Of a stretch of 10,531 bases of DNA, positions 1 to 6,444 are shown one piece after another (position 1 is the first letter of the stretch; every line of letters begins with the position of its first letter). The stretch is taken from positions 1-10,531 of the forward strand of contig USEQ01000015.1 in NCBI GenBank assembly GCA_900553655.1. Direction: 5' to 3'. Source of the stretch: an uncultured Slackia sp. GTDB lineage: Bacteria > Actinomycetota > Coriobacteriia > Coriobacteriales > Eggerthellaceae. Below the pieces are notes generated by a model. The model saw nothing but the letters and a program-made list of their open reading frames with translations, was not told the origin of the DNA and ran no database searches. Position numbers and translations under genes: made by a program.

Positions 1-442
1 CTATGAGCAGCGTCACGGCAATACCGGCGGTGAATCCGGTGGTGATGGTGTAGGGGATGAAGCGGATGATGGCGCCCAGCTTGAACAGGCCCATGAGCAC
101 GAGCAGCATGCCGGCGATGATGGTGGCGGCCACAAGCCCTTCGAGCCCGTCGGTTGCCACGATGCCGGCCACGATGGCGGCGAAGGCGGCAGTGGGTCCT
201 GATACGTTCACGCGGCTTCCGCCGAACAGTGCAATGACGAAGCCGGCCACGATGGCGGTGTAGAGACCCTGCTCGGGCCCGACGCCCGAAGCGATACCCA
301 ACGCGATGGAAAGCGGCAGTGCCACGATGGCGACCATGATGCCCGACACGATGTCTTTGGGAATCTGACGTTTCAGCTCGTCTTTGGGCGTGTGCTTGAT
401 GACGCTGAACAGAATCGGCTTGATTTGGTCGCGTTGCTGCAT
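1..442 (-). CDS. SulP family inorganic anion transporter, N-terminal part (gene runs off the window)
   Basis: Only the first 147 codons are inside the window; the gene continues beyond base 1. The protein opens with a roughly 30-residue cytoplasmic segment, then hydrophobic helices from about residue 31 (SGIMVAIVALPLSIALGIAS), 62-74, 83-96 and 103-120. The GGSRVNVSGPTAA stretch (residues 74-86) is the typical SulP signature after the first helices. SulP proteins are membrane carriers for sulfate, bicarbonate, dicarboxylates or, in some branches, molybdate. The STAS domain expected at the C-terminus would lie outside the window. The ATG at 442-440 is preceded on the minus strand by AAAGGAGT, a good ribosome binding site. 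The gene diverges from modD, which makes an oxyanion substrate plausible, but the sequence does not say which one. The family call is secure and the substrate is unknown. Confidence 0.9.
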   Translation of the reverse strand, partial: MQQRDQIKPILFSVIKHTPKDELKRQIPKDIVSGIMVAIVALPLSIALGIASGVGPEQGLYTAIVAGFVIALFGGSRVNVSGPTAAFAAIVAGIVATDGLEGLVAATIIAGMLLVLMGLFKLGAIIRFIPYTITTGFTAGIAVTLLI

Positions 443-605
443 GGGACTCCTTTGCCGTGTGGTTCAAAACGCGATGGCGAAGCCTTTTCGCGGTATCGGC
501 GAAAACGGCAAAGCCCTTCCGGCACGCATGCGGGAAGGCGTTCATGTGTTCGGTTGTTGCGATTGCGAGACGATATTCGATAGATTTCGAGACGCGGAAG
601 TGCAA

Positions 606-614
606 CATTGTACG
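606..614 (-). promoter_or_regulatory. Possible sulP -10 region
   Basis: Read on the minus strand this is CGTACAATG, containing the -10-like hexamer TACAAT at 612-607, about 165 bases upstream of the sulP start codon. No good -35 hexamer lies 16-18 bp upstream, so the call rests on the -10 and on the identical box facing modD at 746-754. Confidence 0.3.
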
Positions 615-745
615 CCTGTGCAGTGCTCGAGCCTTTTGGAAAGTAGGTATTCACGACAAAGACACGCACGACCCGGGAGAACTCGGGCAGAGCGCTTGGC
701 GCTCGTCGTCTCTCGTGCGCAATGCTGCGCTGCGACTCGAAAGAA

Positions 746-754
746 CGTACAATG
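746..754 (+). promoter_or_regulatory. Possible modD -10 region
   Basis: CGTACAATG carries TACAAT at 748-753, 42 bases before the modD ATG, a suitable distance for a short leader. It is the exact reverse complement of 606-614. No clear -35 is visible, so the promoter may depend on an activator, or the repeated 9-mer may be a protein-binding site instead. Confidence 0.35.
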
Positions 755-795
755 GTTCGACATGAGACGGAAAGAGCGAAGAAAGGCGGACGGCC

Positions 796-1695
796 ATGGT
801 TACCTTGTCCGACGAACGAATCGACCGAATCATCGCCGAGGACGTTCCGTACCTCGATTTGACGAGCCATGTGCTTGGGATAGGGGACGAGTCCGGAGAG
901 ATGGAATACTTCACGCGTGAGGCGTGCGTGCTCGCAGGCGTCGAGGTCGCTGAGCGCATTGCAACCAAGCTCGGGTGCGAAGCGGTGAAAGGGGCGCGTT
1001 CGGGAGAGCGCCTCGAGGCGGGGCAGTCTTTCATGACGATGCGCGGCTCCGCTGCCCAGCTGCATCAGGCGTGGAAGGTGTGCCTGAACGTATTCGATCA
1101 TCTTTCGGCCGTGGCCACGAAGACGCGAGCTATGGTGGACGCAGTGCATGGAGTCAACCCCGCGTGCGAAGTGCTGACCACGCGCAAAAGCATGCCGGGC
1201 GTGAAAGATCTGCTCATCGAGGCGGTTGTTGCCGGCGGGGCATATCCGCACAGACTCGGCCTTTCCGAGACCGTGCTGGTGTTCGACCATCACCTCACGT
1301 TTTTCGGCGGGTTCGACGCCTTCGTCGAGCAGTTGCCGTCCATCCGTCCGCGTTGCGTAGAGAAAAAGCTTTTCGTGGAAGTTGACGCCCAGCGTGCGAT
1401 AGCGCTTGCGCGCGTGAACGCCGAAAGCACCCGAGCCTGCGCGAAATCGGAAGGCGCTACTCCGTGGACTGGCGTGGATGGGGTCCAAGTAGACAAGCTT
1501 TCCGTCCAAGAGCTTTCCGAATTGGTGAAAGAGCTGCGTTCGATCGATCCTCGCCTGACCATTATCGGGGCAGGGGGAATCAATCCCGGTAACGCCGCCG
1601 ACTATGCCGCAACGGGCGTAGACGGCCTTGCCACCACGGCGCCGTATACCGCAAAGCCCATCGATATGAGCGTGCGTATGCGCATGGCGGAATAG
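796..1695 (+). CDS. modD: ModD, molybdenum-utilisation protein of the quinolinate phosphoribosyltransferase fold
   Basis: The protein has 299 residues, normal for ModD, and the type II phosphoribosyltransferase fold shared with NadC. The N-terminus has the ModD-like IAEDVPYLDLTSHVLGIG (13-30). Residues 128-135 (TTRKSMPG) and 147-166 (starting GGAYPHRLGL, ending VFDHH) match the NadC core that binds the ribose phosphate. In true NadC the second block ends with KDNH. The C-terminal IIGAGGINPGNAADY (256-270) is the family's phosphate-binding glycine turn. An insertion around 208-226 separates the core strands. ModD is usually encoded next to molybdate transport genes; its reaction is not established. 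Here it stands alone, diverging from sulP, while modA-modB lies 7.7 kb away. AAAGG at 782-786 precedes the ATG by 9 bases. NadC itself is a less likely alternative because of the N-terminal motif and the altered KDNH. Confidence 0.85.
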   Translation: MVTLSDERIDRIIAEDVPYLDLTSHVLGIGDESGEMEYFTREACVLAGVEVAERIATKLGCEAVKGARSGERLEAGQSFMTMRGSAAQLHQAWKVCLNVFDHLSAVATKTRAMVDAVHGVNPACEVLTTRKSMPGVKDLLIEAVVAGGAYPHRLGLSETVLVFDHHLTFFGGFDAFVEQLPSIRPRCVEKKLFVEVDAQRAIALARVNAESTRACAKSEGATPWTGVDGVQVDKLSVQELSELVKELRSIDPRLTIIGAGGINPGNAADYAATGVDGLATTAPYTAKPIDMSVRMRMAE

Positions 1696-1712
1696 GACGC
1701 ATGCGCACGCTT

Positions 1713-1744
1713 GGTGTCGGGGACAAAACAAATGCTGCGACACC
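1713..1744. promoter_or_regulatory. Inverted repeat between modD and degV
   Basis: GGTGTCG (1713-1719) and CGACACC (1738-1744) are perfect 7-bp arms around an 18-nt spacer. There is no T-run, so this is not a canonical terminator. A second 7-bp repeat, TGCGCAT/ATGCGCA (1679-1685/1701-1707), spans the modD stop codon. They could form a weak 3' structure for modD or an operator just before the degV promoter. Confidence 0.3.
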
Positions 1745-1745
1745 G

Positions 1746-1773
1746 TTCACAAATCGGCCCAAGTCGATACACT
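1746..1773 (+). promoter_or_regulatory. Candidate degV promoter
   Basis: TTCACA (1746-1751) and TACACT (1768-1773) lie 16 bp apart and match the housekeeping consensus at 5/6 and 4/6 positions. This would give a leader of roughly 85 bases. It is moderate evidence only. Confidence 0.35.
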
Positions 1774-1865
1774 GTGGTTTGCGAGAATACACAGAACGGG
1801 AAGACTGTTCTCCATATTCCGTCGTTTTGTAAAAACCTGCGATTTTTCAGAGAGGTGCAAGCCGC

Positions 1866-2761
1866 ATGATCCGCGTGATAACCGACTCCACTTCGTCGAT
1901 TCCCCGCTCTTTGAGGGAGGAGCACGGCATCGAGCTTTTCAGCCTTTTCGTCAACCATGACGGAAAAGAGTACAAGGAAAGCAGCATGGACCTCGACGAA
2001 TTCTATGCGGACATTTACGAAATGGCGGATAACATTCCCACCTCAAGCCAGCCTGCTTTATCGGAAATCGAACGCGTCTTCGAGGACGCGGCCAAAGCGG
2101 GGGACGACGTTTTGGGCGTGTTTCTGAGCAGCAAGATGTCGGGCACGTTCGAAAGCGTCGTACGCGCCGCGAAAGGCGCTGTGGGGAGACATGCGTCATT
2201 CCGCTTTGCCGTCGTAGACAGCCTTACCAACTGCATGGAGCTGGGGTGGCCGGTTGTCTCTGCGGCCAAGGCGGCGGCATCGGGCATGGGCCTGCACGAA
2301 TGCGCCCAGCATGTGTGCGAGCGCGTGCGGAGCACCCGTTTCATTTTCGCCCCCGAGTCGCTTCGTTTCCTGGAAATGCATTGCGCATCTCGCCCATCCT
2401 CACCGTGAAAGACGGCGTGGCATCGACGTATGCGAAGGTTCGCACGCAGAAAAAGGCCATGGACAAGATGGTGGGGATTCTCAAGCAGGACATGGAGGAG
2501 CATGGGCTGAGGAATATCGCCGTGCACTACATTGGCTCAAAACAGCCCGCCGAAGAATGGGCACGCGACGTGATTCGCCCGCTCATCGGTCGGGATGTGG
2601 CCGTGGTTCCCGCAAGCCCGGTCATCGGCGTGCATGTGGGCCCCGCCGTGGGAATCGCATACGAGTGCGACAGGCCTATGGCCGACAAGTTCACGTCCAT
2701 ATTCCCCGAAGTCGTTTCGTCGGATGCGGAAATCGAGCGTTTGGGCGCGGTTGCGCTGTAG
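1866..2761 (+). pseudogene. degV: DegV-family fatty-acid-binding protein, frameshifted by an internal deletion
   Basis: The first frame (1866 to about 2375) gives a normal DegV N-domain: RVITDSTSSIP (3-13), DGKEYKESSMDLDEFY (32-47), PTSSQP (58-63) with the lipid-contacting TSQP-type turn, and FLSSKMSGT (86-94). It reads to FLE at 168-170 and then leaves the family, stopping at 2408. From base 2372 the frame one base earlier resumes the family with GNALRISPILTV and continues to GVHVGPAVGIA, stopping at 2761. The conserved KGGRI-type segment expected between FLE and GNA is missing. About 13 codons plus one base (around 40 bp) are gone, which explains the frame change. DegV/FakB proteins carry fatty acids to the FakA kinase. 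AGAGAGG precedes the ATG by 10 bases. This is probably a real pseudogene, though an assembly collapse is possible. The truncated 180-residue product would lack the second half of the fold. Confidence 0.8.
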
Positions 2762-2784
2762 AGCGTTCGGGGTGTTTCAAGAAA

Positions 2785-2822
2785 AAGGCCCGCCGTCGAT
2801 GCGGTAATCGACGGCGGGCCTT
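2785..2822 (-). terminator. Strong intrinsic terminator of cysK
   Basis: A perfect 16-bp stem (AAGGCCCGCCGTCGAT at 2785-2800 with its complement at 2807-2822) closes a 6-nt loop, gcggta. On the minus strand it is followed by TTTTTCTT once the two weak end pairs are discounted, so it ends cysK transcription 19 bases after the stop. On the plus strand the tail is TTGCTGCGTTT, so it would serve degV poorly, though the stem alone may slow polymerase. Confidence 0.9.
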
Positions 2823-2840
2823 GCTGCGTTTACGCAGGCT

Positions 2841-3758
2841 CTATTGCTGGTCGAACAGCGGGGTGGAAAGATAGCGCTCGCCGGTGTCGGGCAGAACCAC
2901 GACGATGTTCTTTCCTTCGAATTCGGGACGCGAGGCAAGCTCGGATGCGGCCTTGAGCGCTGCGCCCGAGGAAATGCCGACGAGCAGGCCGAGCGCGCTG
3001 ACCTTTCTGCTGTAGGCGAAGGCGTCTTCGTTTTCAACGGTGATCACTTCGTCGAAAAGCTCGGTGTCAAGCGTGTCGGGAACGAACCCGGCGCCGATGC
3101 CTTGGATCTTGTGGGGGCCGGATTCTCCGCGGGAGAGAACGGGAGAGGCGGCAGGCTCGACGGCGACGATGCGGACGTCGGGGTTCTGCTTTCTCAGGAA
3201 CCTTCCCGTGCCCGAAAGCGTGCCGCCCGTTCCTACGCCGGCCACCAGGGCGTCCACCTTTCCCTCGGTGTCGCGCCAGATTTCAGGGCCGGTGGTGCGC
3301 TCGTGAACGGCGGGGTTGGCGGGGTTTGTGAACTGGGAGGGAATGAAAGACCCCGGAGTTTCTTCGGCGATCTGATGTGCTTTCGCTATGGCTCCCTTCA
3401 TGCCGTCTGCGCCAGGTGTCAGCACAATCGTGGCGCCATAGGCCTGCGCGAGCTTGCGACGTTCGATGGACATGGTTTCAGGCATGGTGAGGATCATGCG
3501 GTATCCGCGTGCGGCGGCGAAGGCGGCAAGCGCGATACCGGTGTTGCCGCTGGTGGGCTCGACGATGGTTGCTCCTGGTTTGACCAGGCCTTTTTCTTCG
3601 GCATCGTTGAGCATGGCGACGGCGATACGGTCTTTTACCGACCCGATGGGGTTGAAATATTCCACCTTCGCAAGGATGCGGCCCTTGGTGCCGAATGCGT
3701 TCGTGACGTCGAGAAGGGGGGTGTTTCCGACAAGCTGGTCGATGCTGGAATAAATCAT
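2841..3758 (-). CDS. cysK: Cysteine synthase (O-acetylserine sulfhydrylase), PLP-dependent
   Basis: This 305-residue fold-type II PLP enzyme makes L-cysteine and acetate from O-acetyl-L-serine and sulfide. The PLP lysine is K42 in NPIGSVKDR (36-44). The substrate loop TSGNTG is at 69-74. The phosphate-binding glycine loop GTGGT is at 176-180. GISSGAA (261-267) and [10 protein letters not shown] (290-299) complete the CysK signature, and the length is normal. I chose the ATG at 3758-3756 because AAAGG lies 9 bases upstream on the minus strand and [16 protein letters not shown] is the usual CysK start. A longer reading frame to 3875 adds only low-complexity arginine-rich sequence. The regulator gene upstream is on the same strand, 155 bp away. 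CysK and that regulator may share a transcript, and CysK supplies the substrate of the divergent iscS product. Confidence 0.95.
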   Translation of the reverse strand: MIYSSIDQLVGNTPLLDVTNAFGTKGRILAKVEYFNPIGSVKDRIAVAMLNDAEEKGLVKPGATIVEPTSGNTGIALAAFAAARGYRMILTMPETMSIERRKLAQAYGATIVLTPGADGMKGAIAKAHQIAEETPGSFIPSQFTNPANPAVHERTTGPEIWRDTEGKVDALVAGVGTGGTLSGTGRFLRKQNPDVRIVAVEPAASPVLSRGESGPHKIQGIGAGFVPDTLDTELFDEVITVENEDAFAYSRKVSALGLLVGISSGAALKAASELASRPEFEGKNIVVVLPDTGERYLSTPLFDQQ

Positions 3759-3800
3759 GGGAATGCCTTTCTGGGTTCGTATGCGAAATCCGATGCACGA

Positions 3801-3837
3801 CGTGCGCCCGCAGCGTGCTGTGCGTGCGGCCGCAGCG
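3801..3837. repeat. Short GC-rich tandem repeat in the cysK leader
   Basis: CGTGCGCCCGCAGCG (3801-3815) recurs at 3823-3837 with one change (CGTGCGGCCGCAGCG), a period of 22 bp. The surrounding 155-bp gap (3759-3913) also contains GCGC-AATA-GCGC and a bulged hairpin built on GCCG/CGGC. Two helical turns between copies would suit a regulator binding one face of the DNA, but simple slippage is equally possible. Confidence 0.45.
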
Positions 3838-3913
3838 CGATGCGCCGTCTTGCGGCATCGTCTTGTGGCGAGCAATGCGCTATTGCGCGCGCCGCCGTTG
3901 CGTACGGGAGCCG

Positions 3914-4330
3914 TTAGTCGACACTTGGTTCAAGGTCCAGCGCGTCTTCGAGGGTGATGCCGCGCAGGTAGGATGTCACGGCGTGTTCCAGGCCCTTCCA
4001 AACGCGCTGGGTGCTACATCGCATGCTCAAGGGGCAGTCGAACGACCCTTCGAGGCAATCGAGCAGATACAGATCTCCTTCGGTTGCCTGGACGATTTCG
4101 TCTAAGGTTATCTCACGGGCGGGTCGGGCGATTGCATAGCCGCCCGTCGCTCCGCGGGTGACGGTGATAAGCCCTGCCTCCGACAGAGGGGCGACAACCT
4201 GCTCCAGGTACTTCTTCGAGATGAGCTGACGCTCGGCGATTTTTTTCATGGGTATGCGGCCTTCGGATTCGTGTTCGGCCAAATCGATCATGAAGCGAAG
4301 CGCGTAGCGTGTTTTCGTTGCGATCCTCAT
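3914..4330 (-). CDS. iscR: Rrf2-family transcriptional regulator, IscR-like, likely Fe-S cluster sensing
   Basis: The protein has 138 residues. An N-terminal winged helix (1-80) starts [18 protein letters not shown] and includes the Rrf2 motif [19 protein letters not shown] (37-55) and the wing [13 protein letters not shown] (58-70). The C-terminal part carries C92, C99 and C105, the three-cysteine cluster site of IscR/NsrR-type members. Spacing is C-X6-C-X5-C, one residue longer than E. coli IscR (X5, X5). The position matching the IscR histidine ligand, three residues after the last cysteine, is glutamine (Q108). The start has AGGAA about 8 bases upstream. It diverges from iscS-iscU and lies upstream of cysK, so repression of cluster assembly when clusters are plentiful is the likely role. 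CymR, the Bacillus cysteine regulator that partners CysK, is an alternative, but it lacks these cysteines. Confidence 0.85.
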   Translation of the reverse strand: MRIATKTRYALRFMIDLAEHESEGRIPMKKIAERQLISKKYLEQVVAPLSEAGLITVTRGATGGYAIARPAREITLDEIVQATEGDLYLLDCLEGSFDCPLSMRCSTQRVWKGLEHAVTSYLRGITLEDALDLEPSVD

Positions 4331-4488
4331 GTTCTTCCTGTTCCTGTACGTAGCGTTTCATCCGTTTCCATGCTTGCGGGGGCGTTCGTGCGAAACGTTT
4401 TATTGCGGGCGCGACTGGCTTTCCGCTTGCATGCATGGTGAAAATGTTGCTGCCCTGTTGCGTTCTTCTAAAAAGTCTAGCAATGCAC

Positions 4489-4516
4489 TTGACATTGAAC
4501 AAGACGAACTTAGGAT
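4489..4516 (+). promoter_or_regulatory. iscS-iscU promoter
   Basis: A perfect -35 hexamer TTGACA (4489-4494) is followed, after 16 bp, by TAGGAT (4511-4516, 4/6 match). Transcription would start near 4523, about 34 bases before the iscS ATG. The perfect inverted 8-mers CTAGCAAT (4477-4484) and ATTGCTAG (4529-4536) flank it. Confidence 0.65.
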
Positions 4517-4541
4517 AAAGCCTATCAAATTGCTAGGATTT
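4517..4541. promoter_or_regulatory. Palindromic operator on the iscS promoter, IscR type-2-like
   Basis: AAAGCCTA (4517-4524) and TAGGATTT (4534-4541) are inverted halves matching at 7 of 8 positions around a 9-bp centre. The CC-to-GG span is 17 bp, with A/T-rich flanks, as in the published E. coli IscR type-2 site (WWWWCC...GGWWWW). The inner YA/TR bases differ from that site. It covers the likely start of transcription, a repressor position. A further TAGG at 4511-4514 makes a second overlapping dyad with CCTA (4521-4524). IscR binding is inferred from geometry and from the adjacent regulator gene. Confidence 0.5.
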
Positions 4542-4556
4542 AATGTGGAGGCAACA

Positions 4557-5795
4557 ATGAAGGGTGTATATCTTGATAACGCGGCAACGACGCGCGTTCG
4601 TCCGGAAGCTTTCGAGGCCATGAGGCCGTATTTCTGCGAGCAGTATGGCAATCCTTCTTCAATCTATGATTTGGGGCAGGATGCCGCCGATGCGGTCTCC
4701 GAGGCCAGGGGAATCATTGCCGATACGATCGGGGCGAAAGACGCGGAGATTTACTTCACGGCGTCAGGCTCCGAAGCCGACAACTGGGCGATCAAAGGCG
4801 CCGCGCGAGCTGCGGCGGAAAAGGGCAAAGGCAGGCATATCATCACAAGCGCCATCGAGCACCATGCCGTGCTTCATACGTGTCAGGCTCTTGAGAAAGA
4901 GGGCTTCGAGGTCACCTATCTTCCGGTCGATGAATTCGGCCTGGTTGATCCTGCTGCATTCGAAGGGGCCATTCGCCCCGATACCGTTCTTGTCTCCGTC
5001 ATGTATGCCAACAACGAAATCGGTACCATTCAGCCTATTGCCGAGCTTGCCCGCATCGCTCGCGAGCATGGCGTACTGTTCCATACCGACGCCGTACAGG
5101 CGTATTGCCACGAAGACATTCGTGTGAAAGATTTGGGCGTCGACCTCATGAGCGCAAGCGCGCACAAGCTGTACGGACCGAAGGGCGTCGGGTTTTTGTA
5201 TATCCGCAAAGGAGTAAGGGTCAAAAACTTGATAGACGGTGGCCAACAGGAGCGCGGAAAGCGCGCGGCGACGGAGAACGTGCCGGGAATCGTCGGCTTC
5301 GGCAAGGCGGCTCAGCTTGCGTGGGAGGAGCGTGCGTCTGAACACGAGCGTCAGGAGGCGCTGCGCGACCATGCAATCGAAAGGATTCTCAACGAGATTC
5401 CTCATGTGCGCCTCAACGGCAGCGCCGAGCGCAGGCTTGCGAACAATATCAATGTGAGCTTCGAATTCATCGAGGGCGAAGGAATCATTCTCCAGATGGC
5501 CATGCGCGGGGTATGCGTGTCTTCGGGCTCTGCATGCACGAGTGGCTCTCTCGATCCGAGCCACGTTCTTTTGGCCATCGGGCTTCCACATGAGATTGCG
5601 CACGGGTCGGTAAGGATGACGCTCGGCAGGGAAACGACCGCCGAGCAGCTTGACGATGCGGTGGACAAGCTGGCGAAGACGGTCGAGACCCTGCGCTCCA
5701 TGAGCCCGCTGTACGCCGATTACGAACGCGGCGAGATCGGATCCATAATCGATCGCGACGAAGACGCCGTAATTGGCAGGGCGGGCGCAGCATAG
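4557..5795 (+). CDS. iscS: Cysteine desulfurase (IscS/NifS family)
   Basis: This 412-residue fold-type I PLP enzyme removes sulfur from L-cysteine, giving alanine and an enzyme persulfide that is passed to IscU. YLDNAATTRV (5-14) is the usual N-terminus. H102 in EHHAV stacks on PLP, K204 in SASAHKLYGPKG (199-210) forms the Schiff base, and C327 in SSGSACTSG (322-330) is the persulfide cysteine. The SSGSACTSG loop and MTLGRETT (354-361) place it in the IscS/NifS group rather than SufS. I chose the ATG at 4557 because GGAG lies 6 bases upstream and the family N-terminus begins there; in-frame extension upstream would run across the promoter. iscU follows after 54 bases, so the two are very likely one operon. 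The C-terminal tail after about residue 385 is acidic and variable. Confidence 0.95.
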   Translation: MKGVYLDNAATTRVRPEAFEAMRPYFCEQYGNPSSIYDLGQDAADAVSEARGIIADTIGAKDAEIYFTASGSEADNWAIKGAARAAAEKGKGRHIITSAIEHHAVLHTCQALEKEGFEVTYLPVDEFGLVDPAAFEGAIRPDTVLVSVMYANNEIGTIQPIAELARIAREHGVLFHTDAVQAYCHEDIRVKDLGVDLMSASAHKLYGPKGVGFLYIRKGVRVKNLIDGGQQERGKRAATENVPGIVGFGKAAQLAWEERASEHERQEALRDHAIERILNEIPHVRLNGSAERRLANNINVSFEFIEGEGIILQMAMRGVCVSSGSACTSGSLDPSHVLLAIGLPHEIAHGSVRMTLGRETTAEQLDDAVDKLAKTVETLRSMSPLYADYERGEIGSIIDRDEDAVIGRAGAA

Positions 5796-5849
5796 GGTCT
5801 GCGCGTATCGAGTTTCGTTTCATGCAGGATTTCAACAGGAGAAAATACC

Positions 5850-6296
5850 ATGGCAATGAATTATTCCGACAAGGTGATCGACCATTCCCTGAACCCGCGC
5901 AATGTGGGCGAGATTGAAGATGCTAGCGGCTGCGGAACGGTGGGCAATGCCGTATGCGGCGACATCATGCGCGTGTATCTGGACATCGACGAAAACCAGG
6001 TGATCCGCGATGCGAAGTTCAAGACGTTCGGCTGCGGCGCTGCAATTGCGACAAGCTCCATGGCGACCATGCTGGTCAAGGGCAAGAACATCCAGGACGC
6101 TCTGGCCGTTACCAACAAAGCCGTGGCCGAAGCGCTCGACGGTCTTCCTCCGGTGAAGATGCACTGCTCGCTTCTTGCCGAAGAAGCCATTCATGCGGCG
6201 CTTTGGGATTATGCCGAGAAGAATGGCATCGCGATCGAGGGGCTCGAGCCTCCCGTGCACGATGTGTCCGAGCTGGAGGAAGGGCATCACGCGTAA
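5850..6296 (+). CDS. iscU: Iron-sulfur cluster assembly scaffold protein (IscU / NifU N-domain)
   Basis: The protein has 148 residues and builds Fe-S clusters on three cysteines before handing them to target proteins. C36 in VGNAVCGDIM (31-40, with the conserved D38), C62 in FGCGAAIATSS (60-70) and C106 with H105 in VKMHCSLLAEEAI (102-114) are the expected ligands. All are present, so the scaffold should be active. It is only the U-type domain: the [2Fe-2S] and Nfu domains of full NifU are absent. AGGAGA at 5837-5842 sets the start 7 bases downstream. It follows iscS in one operon. Chaperones, ferredoxin and IscA are not encoded next to it, the reduced arrangement seen in many anaerobic Gram-positives. 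No clear intrinsic terminator follows. Confidence 0.95.
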   Translation: MAMNYSDKVIDHSLNPRNVGEIEDASGCGTVGNAVCGDIMRVYLDIDENQVIRDAKFKTFGCGAAIATSSMATMLVKGKNIQDALAVTNKAVAEALDGLPPVKMHCSLLAEEAIHAALWDYAEKNGIAIEGLEPPVHDVSELEEGHHA

Positions 6297-6362
6297 AGGG
6301 CGAGCATTCCGATTGAAACGTCGTGCTGCGCAGGCCAAGGGGTTGAGCAAGGCGCGACGGTT

Positions 6363-6391
6363 GCAAGACGAGGCATATATCCATGTCTTGC
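6363..6391. promoter_or_regulatory. Inverted repeat in the -35 region of the cyclase gene
   Basis: GCAAGAC (6363-6369) and GTCTTGC (6385-6391) are perfect 7-bp arms around a 15-bp A/T-richer centre. The repeat sits just upstream of an extended -10, where an activator or repressor would bind. It could alternatively be a weak hairpin ending iscU transcripts, but there is no T-run and the loop is long. Confidence 0.45.
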
Positions 6392-6396
6392 GTGCG

Positions 6397-6405
6397 TGGT
6401 ATAGT
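6397..6405 (+). promoter_or_regulatory. Extended -10 promoter of the cyclase gene
   Basis: TGGTATAGT combines the extended TGn element with TATAGT (5/6 match), 39 bases before the ATG. No consensus -35 is present at 16-18 bp, which is typical of extended -10 promoters. The gene can therefore be transcribed apart from iscSU. Confidence 0.5.
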
Positions 6406-6444
6406 CGGTGCAGCAGTTACGAACGCTCGAAAGGGGGATTCGTC

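Larger units (their letters stand above)
443..795. other. Divergent intergenic region between sulP and modD
   Basis: No convincing gene lies here. It holds opposed -10-like boxes (606-614 and 746-754). A perfect 7-bp stem TTTTCGC/GCGAAAA (485-491/499-505, 7-nt loop) and a 6-bp stem CCTTCC/GGAAGG near 517-540 both fall in the sulP leader; neither has a T-run. A perfect GAGCGC-TTG-GCGCTC hairpin lies at 690-704. The 7-mer CGAGACG occurs twice, 22 bp apart (566-572 and 588-594). These could be leader structures or operator sites. None matches a motif I can name. Confidence 0.5.

Noticed and set aside
57..263. Plus-strand open frame inside the sulP fragment
   Set aside because: Low-complexity M/A/P/S-rich shadow of the SulP transmembrane helices on the other strand.
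373..1743. Long minus-strand open frame (456 codons) antisense to modD
   Set aside because: It is a GC-rich shadow frame; the plus-strand modD has clear family motifs and a ribosome binding site, and the antisense product is rich in H, R and C with no family resemblance.
2370..2378. Programmed frameshift in degV
   Set aside because: No slippery heptamer or stimulatory structure is evident, and a conserved block of residues is missing, which a frameshift alone would not explain.
2844..3917. Plus-strand open frame (357 codons) antisense to cysK
   Set aside because: It covers the cysK coding region and crosses its leader; composition is typical of an antisense shadow and cysK is unambiguous.
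4329..4556. In-frame N-terminal extension of iscS
   Set aside because: It would cover the promoter and operator and overlap the iscR start; the family N-terminus and GGAG site place the start at 4557.
4764..5603. Minus-strand open frame antisense to iscS
   Set aside because: No motifs or start signal, and it lies entirely within a strongly conserved gene.
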